From NCBI GenBank assembly GCA_018823325.1, contig JAHJIJ010000006.1:186001-250000 (forward strand): a stretch of DNA of 64,000 nucleotides, in the 5' to 3' direction. Shown piece by piece: positions 8,740 through 15,606 of the stretch. The first letter of the stretch is position 1; every line of letters begins with the position of its first letter. This DNA comes from Alphaproteobacteria bacterium (lineage in GTDB: Bacteria; Pseudomonadota; Alphaproteobacteria; Sphingomonadales; Sphingomonadaceae). Under the pieces are notes generated by a model. The model was not told the DNA's origin. It made no database searches and was given only the letters and a program-made list of their open reading frames with translations. The translations under genes and the position numbers were made by a program.

Positions 8740-8816
8740 GCACCCGTAGCTCAGCTGGATAGAGCGTTGCCCTCCGAAGGCAAAGGCCACACGTTCGAAT
8801 CGTGTCGGGTGCACCA
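8740..8816 (+). tRNA. tRNA-Arg (anticodon CCG)
   Basis: The 77-base cloverleaf is complete. Acceptor arms GCACCCG (8740-8746) and CGGGTGC (8806-8812) pair. The D arm has AGCTCAGCTGGATAGAGC, the anticodon stem is TTGCC/GGCAA with loop CTCCGAA giving anticodon CCG, and the T arm contains GTTCGAATC. Discriminator A and an encoded CCA end follow at 8813-8816. The accessory block starts directly downstream, a common arrangement at tRNA genes used as integration targets, although no integrase or 3'-end repeat was found here. Confidence 0.97.
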
Positions 8817-9002
8817 TTTCCGTTCAGTTCTGGATACCATCCGAAGTCGCGTTTCTGACACGGCTGCAGCCGGCGCGCGCATAGCTGCTATAATCCACAT
8901 TCGATCTTTGCCGACCCTCGACACCACCAACAACACGTCGAACATATTCGCGGCGTATGGCAGAGGCCATGGATTGCATCTTCAGGTGCCAAGATCTCGC
9001 CA

Positions 9003-9182
9003 GTGACCCACCACGACAGTGGGGTGAGCAACCAGACTGCTTCCACATTGATCGAGAAACGCACCCTCACATGGCCTTTGGGGGCAGTGGCCCACATTTC
9101 GTCTCGGGATTTTTTTGCGGCGCAGCTCCAGTTACGCGTGCTGCCGGAGGAAGTGGCGCGGCGTGTGCGCGCAATCGAATAG
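9003..9182 (+). CDS. Possible small hypothetical protein in the post-tRNA gap
   Basis: The 587 bases from 8817 to 9403 hold no gene I recognise. The best candidate is a 59-codon frame from a GTG at 9003 to a TAG at 9180-9182. Its second half reads like real protein: T-L-T-W-P-L-G-A-V-A-H-I-S, then F-F-A-A-Q-L-Q-L-R-V-L-P-E-E-V-A and R-R-V-R-A-I-E. No good ribosome binding site precedes the start, and the frame is open for some way further upstream, so it could be the remnant of a longer gene broken near the tRNA. I do not recognise a family. Confidence 0.25.
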   Translation: MTHHDSGVSNQTASTLIEKRTLTWPLGAVAHISSRDFFAAQLQLRVLPEEVARRVRAIE

Positions 9183-9403
9183 CGCGGACCGCCCGATCAA
9201 CTGCCTGCCAACCCTATTGCTGGGATCAAGGGTATGGCGGTTCGCTTGCATCCCGCATGATGTGGACCCGATGGAATAGACACGTCACCACGAATGCTGG
9301 AAACTCGTGCAATTGATGCGCGCGACACGCTTGAGCTGTCTACGGGAGACTGGTACGCGCAATGGAGACGTGTGGGGGGCATCTAACAGGAGATGGCAGG
9401 TCG

Positions 9404-10726
9404 TTGAATAGCGAAATGCGCGCGGAGCAGACCGAGGAGGGCGGCGGCGTTTCGCTTGCTGAGGAAGCCTCCCGTTTCCGGGCAGCGTTGCTCGGGGACC
9501 GACGCTCGACGACGCTGGCCAACCTGTTCGACTATCTCTTCGAGCGCGCCAGCGATCCCCGGCCGCCCAAGGAAATCGAAGTCGCCATTGCGGTTTTCGG
9601 AAAGAGCGGCACCTTCGACACGTCGGAGAACTCAACCGTCCGCAGTCATGTGCACAGGCTCCGTCAAAGGCTGGAGAAGTTTAACGCGGGCAAGTCGGGG
9701 CCTCGGCTAACTATCCCCAAAGGCGAGTATCGCCTTATCCTGTCCGAACCGCTTGCGCATGAAGAAGAGGAGGAAGAGCCGCAGTCGATAGAGCATGCGT
9801 CCCCCTTCGAACGCATGTGGACGAAGCAGACGGCCGCAATCGTTCTTGGCTTAAGTGCCATATTATGGACACTGATTTTCCTGTCCGGGGCCTCGTCAAC
9901 GCCTCTTGGCCAGACTGCCTTGTGGAAGCCCATCACAAGCAATGGGCGGCCGACTGTTATTGCCGCGGGTGATTTCTTCCTGGTCGCCGAGAGCGGCGCT
10001 GATGGCATGATAGAACGCCTGACCATGGATCCGGCGATCCAATCGGAAGCGGATCTGACCAGCCACCTGATTGCGAACCCCGGACAAGCAGGTAAGCTGC
10101 ACGACCGCGGTATCTACCGCGTGCCGGCCGTAGAGGCCAAAGGTGCAATGGCGATCCTGAATCTGGTATCGGCTATACGCCCGGGCAACGAAGGCGCCGA
10201 AATCATCCCTGTGTCGCGCATCTCCCAGGATCGAGCTGATTCCAGCAACATCGTATATGTTCAGTATTTTTCGCAGTTGGGCACGCTGCGTTCGCCGGTC
10301 TTGCACTTGTCGGGATTTGCCCCGACCGACGATTTCAACGAAATCAGGGATGTCGCCTCAGGTAAAATATACCAGGCCCGCTACGCGGCCGGTGCGGGAC
10401 CATCGACCAGCGGGGGGGCGGCTGCATCGCATTCCTACGGTATCGATTACGGCTACGTCGTCAGTTTTCCGGGCTCGTCCGGCAAACACGACATCCTCAT
10501 CTCCGGGATCGGCGACACAGGGCTGTCCCAGATGATCAAGCTTGTGGCGGACAAGCGCCAGCTTGACAACCTGGTGGAGCGAACCGGGCGAGGGAGGTCA
10601 TTCGAGGCGCTCTATCAGGTCCGGAGTATCGGCGGACTCGTATTTGAAACGAAGCTCCTGGTCGCGCGGCCATTGAAGACCGATACCGCGAGAAATGACG
10701 CAGGAGGTCCGGACGCTAGGGAATAA
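9404..10726 (+). CDS. Membrane-anchored winged-helix regulator-like protein (paralogue A)
   Basis: The product (440 residues from the TTG at 9404) has three parts. The N-terminal 100 residues look like a winged-helix DNA-binding domain, with L-F-D-Y-L-F-E-R, P-K-E-I-E-V-A-I-A-V-F-G, V-R-S-H-V-H-R-L-R-Q-R-L and I-P-K-G-E-Y-R-L as the wing. An acidic linker of seven consecutive glutamates interrupted once leads to one membrane helix near 143-163. A C-terminal domain of about 270 residues, presumably periplasmic, contains D-Y-G-Y-V-V-S-F-P-G and I-S-G-I-G-D-T-G. The order matches CadC/ToxR-type one-component regulators. The TTG start is chosen because M/L-N-S matches the paralogue at 10716-12014; ATG 9362 is the alternative. 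The ligand is unknown. Confidence 0.75.
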   Translation: MNSEMRAEQTEEGGGVSLAEEASRFRAALLGDRRSTTLANLFDYLFERASDPRPPKEIEVAIAVFGKSGTFDTSENSTVRSHVHRLRQRLEKFNAGKSGPRLTIPKGEYRLILSEPLAHEEEEEEPQSIEHASPFERMWTKQTAAIVLGLSAILWTLIFLSGASSTPLGQTALWKPITSNGRPTVIAAGDFFLVAESGADGMIERLTMDPAIQSEADLTSHLIANPGQAGKLHDRGIYRVPAVEAKGAMAILNLVSAIRPGNEGAEIIPVSRISQDRADSSNIVYVQYFSQLGTLRSPVLHLSGFAPTDDFNEIRDVASGKIYQARYAAGAGPSTSGGAAASHSYGIDYGYVVSFPGSSGKHDILISGIGDTGLSQMIKLVADKRQLDNLVERTGRGRSFEALYQVRSIGGLVFETKLLVARPLKTDTARNDAGGPDARE

Positions 10727-12014
10727 ATGGCGGGGCGGGGTGCCAGTTCATGGGATTTGTCTTGTCCCAGACCTTCGCCGTATTGATCGGGTGGGCAATC
10801 AGAAGCGAACTTTGGTAATTCTGAGAGAACATCGTGCGCACCTGGAACAGGGCTTCGAATGAGCTGAAGTCGCCTCCGATCCGTCGGCTCAACTGCTGTA
10901 GCCGCCGCGGGTCCATCGCAAGGCCCACCATCTGCCTGACGCCCGCATCGCCGGTGCCCGAAATGACAAGAATCCGCTTGCCCGACGGGCCAGGAAAGCT
11001 GGCGATATAGCCGTAATCATGACGAGGGATGATCTGGTCGCCCAGGAGATAGGGGCTGGCGGAGAGGAAATGCCGGCCGGACTTCTTGTCCACAAGTTCG
11101 TAGCAGGTGTCTGCGCACCTGAATTGCGACGCTTGAAACAGCGGGTTGCCGATCAGCGGAGACAAGGCATCGAGTGCACCGACATAGATGATGTTGGAGG
11201 ACTTCATAATCTCCGCATTGACATCTGACGCCGTTACAGGCTGTGGCTTGTATCGCGTAAGGATGGGCCAGAGGTCGCTTGCCGCTGCCAGGGTATCGAC
11301 ACTGACGGTGTACGGATTCCCTTCCATGAATCTGTCGGTAGACCCAGTTTCCCCCGATACGCGGGCATAGAACCCGTCAGCGTTATAGATCGAAAGGTCC
11401 TGCGTCGGATGGTACACATCGCTGCCATCGTCCTTGCTCAGGAACATGAAATAATCGCCGACGACAATCTTGGTGGGAACCTTCGTGTCGAAGCCGCGCC
11501 ACAGGGTCGATCGAACCGTGTTGTCGCCGAAGCCCATCCGATCCTTGAAATATAAACCGGCCAGGGTCACGTTCCCCAGCACCAGCGCGACGGCAGCCAC
11601 CCACAGACCAATCTTGCGGCGGGTGCCCGTGTCGGCCTCCGCAGGCGGGGCCTCCTCGTCGTCATCAAGGTCGTCCGACGACTTTAGAAGTAAGCCGTAT
11701 TCGCCTTGTGGAATGACGATCCGGGCTCCGGGCTTATCGGCATAGTAGAGGTCGAGCTTCTTGCGCAGGCGGTGAACGCCGACGCGAACACGAGAACCCT
11801 GAGAGTTTGCCCATTCATGGCTCTCCTGAAAGACTTGCTCGGCAATATCCGTTTCTTTGGGCCGACGCCCCTCCAACGACTGCTGGAGAAGAAAATCGAA
11901 CAGGCACAGGAGTGTGTTGGAACGATTCGATTTGATGAAGTCCCGGACTGCGCGTCCCTCCTCAGCCAAGGCGCGGTCGGCATCATCGTCAGCAGCATCG
12001 GTTTGACTATTCAT
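10716..12014 (-). CDS. Membrane-anchored winged-helix regulator-like protein (paralogue B)
   Basis: This 432-residue product (436 if ATG 12026 is used) has the same plan as its convergent neighbour. The winged-helix domain has L-F-D-F-L-L-Q-Q, P-K-E-T-D-I-A-E-Q-V-F, V-R-V-G-V-H-R-L-R-K-K-L and I-P-Q-G-E-Y-G-L-L. A run of aspartates and glutamates follows, then a membrane helix near 131-152. The exported domain shares D-Y-G-Y-I-A-S-F-P-G-P-S-G-K and I-S-G-T-G-D-A-G-V-R-Q-M with paralogue A, and adds a pair of cysteines near the middle (C-A-D-T-C). The two coding regions overlap tail to tail by 11 bases (10716-10726), so their 3' transcripts would be antisense to each other. Function as a signal-sensing transcription factor is inferred from architecture only. 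Confidence 0.75.
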   Translation of the reverse strand: MNSQTDAADDDADRALAEEGRAVRDFIKSNRSNTLLCLFDFLLQQSLEGRRPKETDIAEQVFQESHEWANSQGSRVRVGVHRLRKKLDLYYADKPGARIVIPQGEYGLLLKSSDDLDDDEEAPPAEADTGTRRKIGLWVAAVALVLGNVTLAGLYFKDRMGFGDNTVRSTLWRGFDTKVPTKIVVGDYFMFLSKDDGSDVYHPTQDLSIYNADGFYARVSGETGSTDRFMEGNPYTVSVDTLAAASDLWPILTRYKPQPVTASDVNAEIMKSSNIIYVGALDALSPLIGNPLFQASQFRCADTCYELVDKKSGRHFLSASPYLLGDQIIPRHDYGYIASFPGPSGKRILVISGTGDAGVRQMVGLAMDPRRLQQLSRRIGGDFSSFEALFQVRTMFSQNYQSSLLIAHPINTAKVWDKTNPMNWHPAPPFIP

Positions 12015-12181
12015 TCGTTCTTTCATCGGCGCAGCGTGTCCGAGGGACGGCTTGCTTGGAAACCTGATGCGCCGGGCTTAGCTCCGCCCCGACGCAGCCC
12101 ACCTGCAATTCGTATCAACTACTCACCACCTTCACAAGAAAGCCGGCCTTGCCTTTGCTTTCCAGCGCTGAATAATCGAGA

Positions 12182-13507
12182 TTACTCCACATCCAGCTCA
12201 ACCAATTGAGCGTTGAAGCCATATCCTGGCATGAACGAACGCATCAGGGTGTTAGCTTCCAGGGCCGTTTCCTGCGGCGTTTTCGCGGCCGGAGGCTCAG
12301 CTTCGGGACTATTCATCGCCTGAGCAATTTCCCGTATGCCCTTGAGATCGGACCAGACGAGCCAGAAGGATTTTCCGTCGGCAGAAATCCATTGGGGTCC
12401 GATCTGAGGAGAATAGGCGCGTGCCAATGGATCACCACCAGGCGTCCAGGCGCGTTCCTCGTGAATCTGGCGCCATGGCCCCCACGGTGTCTTGGATATC
12501 CAGAACCCGAGATAGCTGGGCTTGCCGAATTCGGTTCCGTCGTCGGCGCAGCCATTTCCGGAACTTACCATCATGAACACATCAAGAGCCTGATTGTAGA
12601 CGATGCTGGGCAACCAGGTTTCAACAACAAGATCGCCGGGGAAAAGGTTGGTCGAGTTGACCCATCCGCGCGGGAAGACATGCACCGGGCGTCGGTCGTC
12701 GAGCGTTTCGCTCCAGAGGGGGCTGCCGTCCGGTTGCAGGCCGGCAAAGAAGCGATAGGCACGCCGATCAAGGATGTCGTCAATCCCGACACGGAAGAGC
12801 ACGAGTTCGTTCATCTGGCCATCGACGTTGCCGTTCGTGCCGTAGACATAGATATAGCCGTCGCGGTTCGCCCGGTAATCCTGCCCCATCTGCAATATGG
12901 TAAGGAGCGAGAAACATCCTCCCGGCTCGTTGAAGAATGCGAACTTGTCGCTTTCCTGTTCGTCCCAACTTTCCCAGCGAACCGGTGCGGAGCCATCCTG
13001 GTTTCGCCAGGAGCGGCCACCATCGTCGGAATAGATCAGCTTGGCTGTCGTCCAGTGACGCGGCCTCTCCTGGGCCTGATCGAGTGCGATGAGGAACTGG
13101 TAGACCCGGCCGCGTACGGCGAGCAGTCCGTGCCCATGATAATGTGGTGCATCTTCCGGCTCTTCCGATTGTTCGACAGCGGGGAAACCTTCCACGATGC
13201 GCGCAGAGAGGTTTCGCGGATCATCTCCGCTGATCGACCACAGCGACCGTTTGAAAAACCTGTCGGGCGGATCGACCCAGCCAGCACCATCGTTGAGCGT
13301 GATCAGTTGCCGCTCGTCTGCTGTCCAGGTCATTTTGTAGCCGTCCCCAATCGTGGGCGACTTCACGATGGTGTCGTCGCGTCGCCGCAAGGATCGGACA
13401 ATGCCCTCCTGGCGGTGGTGCGGAAGCGCGGCATAGGCATTTCGGCCCCAGAATGCAGATAGACCGAGTGCCAAGGATTGTTTGAGAAAGTCCCGTCGCT
13501 GCGACAT
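12182..13507 (-). CDS. Tat-exported protein with DUF4185/GH43-like beta-propeller features
   Basis: The 441-residue product opens with a twin-arginine signal (S-Q-R-R-D-F-L-K-Q, then a hydrophobic stretch ending in A-Y-A). The mature part has features of a five-bladed propeller: D-D-G-G-R-S-W (an Asp-box), Y-I-Y-V-Y-G-T, and G-F-W-I-S-K-T-P-W-G-P-W near residue 340, a phrase common in DUF4185 and in propeller glycosidases. I cannot assign catalytic residues or a substrate. ATG 13507 is preferred over an ATG 13 codons upstream because the Tat motif then sits at the N terminus. It is divergent from the DUF6152 gene, with a 553-base gap that contains the inverted repeat at 13754-13942. Confidence 0.65.
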   Translation of the reverse strand: MSQRRDFLKQSLALGLSAFWGRNAYAALPHHRQEGIVRSLRRRDDTIVKSPTIGDGYKMTWTADERQLITLNDGAGWVDPPDRFFKRSLWSISGDDPRNLSARIVEGFPAVEQSEEPEDAPHYHGHGLLAVRGRVYQFLIALDQAQERPRHWTTAKLIYSDDGGRSWRNQDGSAPVRWESWDEQESDKFAFFNEPGGCFSLLTILQMGQDYRANRDGYIYVYGTNGNVDGQMNELVLFRVGIDDILDRRAYRFFAGLQPDGSPLWSETLDDRRPVHVFPRGWVNSTNLFPGDLVVETWLPSIVYNQALDVFMMVSSGNGCADDGTEFGKPSYLGFWISKTPWGPWRQIHEERAWTPGGDPLARAYSPQIGPQWISADGKSFWLVWSDLKGIREIAQAMNSPEAEPPAAKTPQETALEANTLMRSFMPGYGFNAQLVELDVE

Positions 13508-13753
13508 GCGTTCTGTTCCGTTATGAAATGGCAGTGGAGAACGCATCGGGGCAGGCCCCCAGCGTCCGCTTTCGTCCGGTCAATAGGCAGTATCGCCGGA
13601 TGGCCTGATGAGCGCGATGCGCTCGGTCAGGGCACCTGTCGCGTGGCGGATTGGACGATTCCGCCGGCGGACGCGATAATCCCGATCGATCGTTTCCTGA
13701 ATGCGCCATCCCCATGCCACGCTTGTATTTGATGGCAGCCAAATGCGAACCGG

Positions 13754-13942
13754 AAAGCGGTCGCGAAACCGTTTTCCTCCGTCGTGCAACAAACAACGCG
13801 GCCTGCTTGCGATCGTCGCGGTGCGCGGAGTGCCGGGGCTCTGGCCGAAGCGGTAAGAAGCTGAGGGAACAATCGCGGCAGTACGACGAACCCCGCCTGA
13901 CAATTGTTACGAACGGAAGGCAAACGGTTTCGCGACCGCTCT
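13754..13942. repeat. Long inverted repeat in the divergent intergenic region
   Basis: AGCGGTCGCGAAACCGTTT at 13756-13774 recurs as its exact reverse complement at 13922-13940. Similarity extends outward from the perfect 19 bp, with small gaps, to about 39 bases per arm (13754-13792 and 13904-13942). Each arm also contains its own imperfect dyad CGGT-N6-ACCG. The arms are 147 bases apart. They lie 249 bases upstream of the Tat protein start and 120 bases upstream of the DUF6152 start. They could be a pair of operator sites or the ends of a small MITE-like insertion. No flanking target duplication is apparent. The rest of 13508-14060 shows no gene I can support. Confidence 0.75.
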
Positions 13943-14060
13943 CAACATCACGCCATACAGTCCTGCTGTTAGAAATCCCGACTCCCGGAATCGGAATCTG
14001 CAGATGACTGACCCAGCAAGATCGCGCGGCGCAGGTTGTCGCCGTCAAAGGAGGGATGGA

Positions 14061-14432
14061 ATGGAGATAAGGATGAATGCCAACTGGAAATTTTTGATGG
14101 CCCTGTCGCTAGGGATCGCGGCAATCAGCGCTCCTGTTATGGCGCATCATTCCTTTGCGATGTTCGATGCAAACAAGGTCGTTGAACTCAAGGATGTCAC
14201 GGTTGTCGAATTCAGGTGGGCCAATCCCCACGCCTTCCTGATCGTGAAGAGCGGCGAACAGCGCTACGCCCTGGAATGTTACAGCCCATCGGCGATGACT
14301 TCGTTAGGCTGGAAATTCAACAGCGTGAAGGCTGGCGACAGGATCAGCGTCACGATGCACCCGCTGCGCAACGGCAAGCCAGGCGGTGCGCTCAAGGCAG
14401 CGACGCTCGCCAACGGCCAGACACTCGGCTGA
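14061..14432 (+). CDS. DUF6152 family secreted protein
   Basis: The 123-residue product has a Sec signal peptide cut after P-V-M-A and a mature start H-H-S-F-A-M-F-D. It continues with V-E-L-K-D-V-T-V-V-E-F-R-W-A-N-P-H-A-F and D-R-I-S-V-T-M-H-P-L-R-N-G-K-P-G-G. The H-H-S start and the W-x-N-P-H motif are the marks of DUF6152, small periplasmic proteins of unknown function often encoded beside TonB receptors. AAGGAGG (14048-14054) lies six bases before the ATG at 14061, which decides the start over ATG 14073. The next gene begins 51 bases after the stop, and both precede a TonB-dependent receptor. Confidence 0.8.
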   Translation: MEIRMNANWKFLMALSLGIAAISAPVMAHHSFAMFDANKVVELKDVTVVEFRWANPHAFLIVKSGEQRYALECYSPSAMTSLGWKFNSVKAGDRISVTMHPLRNGKPGGALKAATLANGQTLG

Positions 14433-14483
14433 GCTTGGGAAACCGTGGTTCCCATATCTGAATTCAGGAAAGATAGAGGCGCT

Positions 14484-15311
14484 ATGACGTTTATGATGAT
14501 CAAGCCTGTCGCGCTTGTGGCAGCCATCACTTTGGGGTGCTCGTCCGTTCATGCCTCTCAGGCTGAATCTGTGATAAAGGATGGCTCAGCGGAAAGTGCG
14601 TCTCGCTCAGTGCCAAGGCCGACGCCGCCGATTGCTTCCGAGGGTGCACGTGACCTTACCGGGGTTTGGGCGCGATATCCGGCGCCGTGGCCGTCCTTCA
14701 TGGGCGATTTCGAAGACATTCCACCGCCCGACCTGGGTCCCGATCTCGAGGAACCTTACGCGACGCAGTGGAAGGAGCAGCGGATAAAGCGTAAGGAGGC
14801 GTTCAACGCCGGTAAGCCGTTGATCGACCCAAGCACCAAGTGCCTGCCGGAAGGCATGCCGGGTATCATGCTGGGCATCTATCCGATCCAGATATTGCAG
14901 ACGCCCGGGCAAATCACGGTGCTGGCCGAGATTTTCATGCAAACGCGGCGCATCTATATGGATCAGCCGATGCCTCCGCTCGATGAATTGCCGCCCACCT
15001 ATTACGGGTTTTCGACGGGCCGGTGGGAAGGCGATGTGCTGGTCATTCGGACGCAGGGAATCAGGAAGGACGTGGAGTTCTTTGAAATTCCACACAGCGA
15101 GGCGATGACGATTACCGAGCGTTATCAGCTCGCGGATAACGGCAGGCTCTACCTTGACGTCTCGATCGAGGATCCAGGGTATCTGCGAACGCCTTATGAG
15201 TTCCGTTGGATTTACGAACGGAAGCCCGGTTACCGTATACCGGAATATGTGTGCGATGACCTCCATGACGAAATTAACCCGGACGGCACGGTCGGCCTCA
15301 AGATCGACTAG
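14484..15311 (+). CDS. Secreted protein of unknown function with WEGD motif
   Basis: The 275-residue product has a signal peptide (cleavage likely after V-H-A) and then D-L-T-G-V-W-A-R, K-C-L-P-E-G-M-P-G, I-Q-I-L-Q-T-P-G-Q-I, R-R-I-Y-M-D, G-R-W-E-G-D-V-L-V-I-R-T and D-P-G-Y-L-R-T-P-Y. I know this pattern from a widespread set of uncharacterised exported proteins that often occur with DUF6152 proteins and TonB receptors; no activity is established as far as I know. GAGG five bases upstream supports the ATG at 14484, although the frame is open 13 codons earlier. The pairing with the DUF6152 gene suggests an operon whose product acts in the periplasm with the receptor encoded at 15607. Confidence 0.7.
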   Translation: MTFMMIKPVALVAAITLGCSSVHASQAESVIKDGSAESASRSVPRPTPPIASEGARDLTGVWARYPAPWPSFMGDFEDIPPPDLGPDLEEPYATQWKEQRIKRKEAFNAGKPLIDPSTKCLPEGMPGIMLGIYPIQILQTPGQITVLAEIFMQTRRIYMDQPMPPLDELPPTYYGFSTGRWEGDVLVIRTQGIRKDVEFFEIPHSEAMTITERYQLADNGRLYLDVSIEDPGYLRTPYEFRWIYERKPGYRIPEYVCDDLHDEINPDGTVGLKID

Positions 15312-15606
15312 CCCGCAGTGACTCGGCTTTACCGTTGGCGGAGAGGTTCGTGGGCGTGACTCTGTGACGTGCATGTAACGTTCGCGGACAGTTCACATGC
15401 GGTTACATCGTTTACATAACGCAACAAAGGTCGAGAAAATCGATCCTGTGTTTCCCAGTATCCTGCGTCAAGCACGGCGCATGGCAGCTCGTCGCCTCGA
15501 GGATCGCTGACATCGACGTTTTGATCGCGGGCAGTCAAGAGGAAGTGGTCTGCGTGCCGGTAAAGCCAATGGGATCAGGAAAATTAGAAAAGGGGAGTAT
15601 ATCAAG
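15312..15606. other. Intergenic region before the TonB-receptor gene
   Basis: No gene is seen. The stretch 15368-15425 is AT-richer than its surroundings and holds ATGTAAC and GTTACAT in inverted orientation about 25 bases apart, followed by TTTACATAACG. These may be regulator or promoter elements for the receptor gene, but I could not define a consensus promoter. GGGGAG before 15600 is a plausible ribosome binding site. Confidence 0.3.

Noticed and set aside
8790..8816. Attachment site duplicated from the tRNA-Arg 3' end
   Set aside because: I looked by eye for a second copy of the T-arm and acceptor sequence near the far side of the accessory block and found none, and no integrase gene was seen.
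13754..13942. Insertion sequence
   Set aside because: The inverted arms are 185 bases overall with no transposase frame and no visible target duplication. A MITE remains possible, so it is listed as a repeat only.
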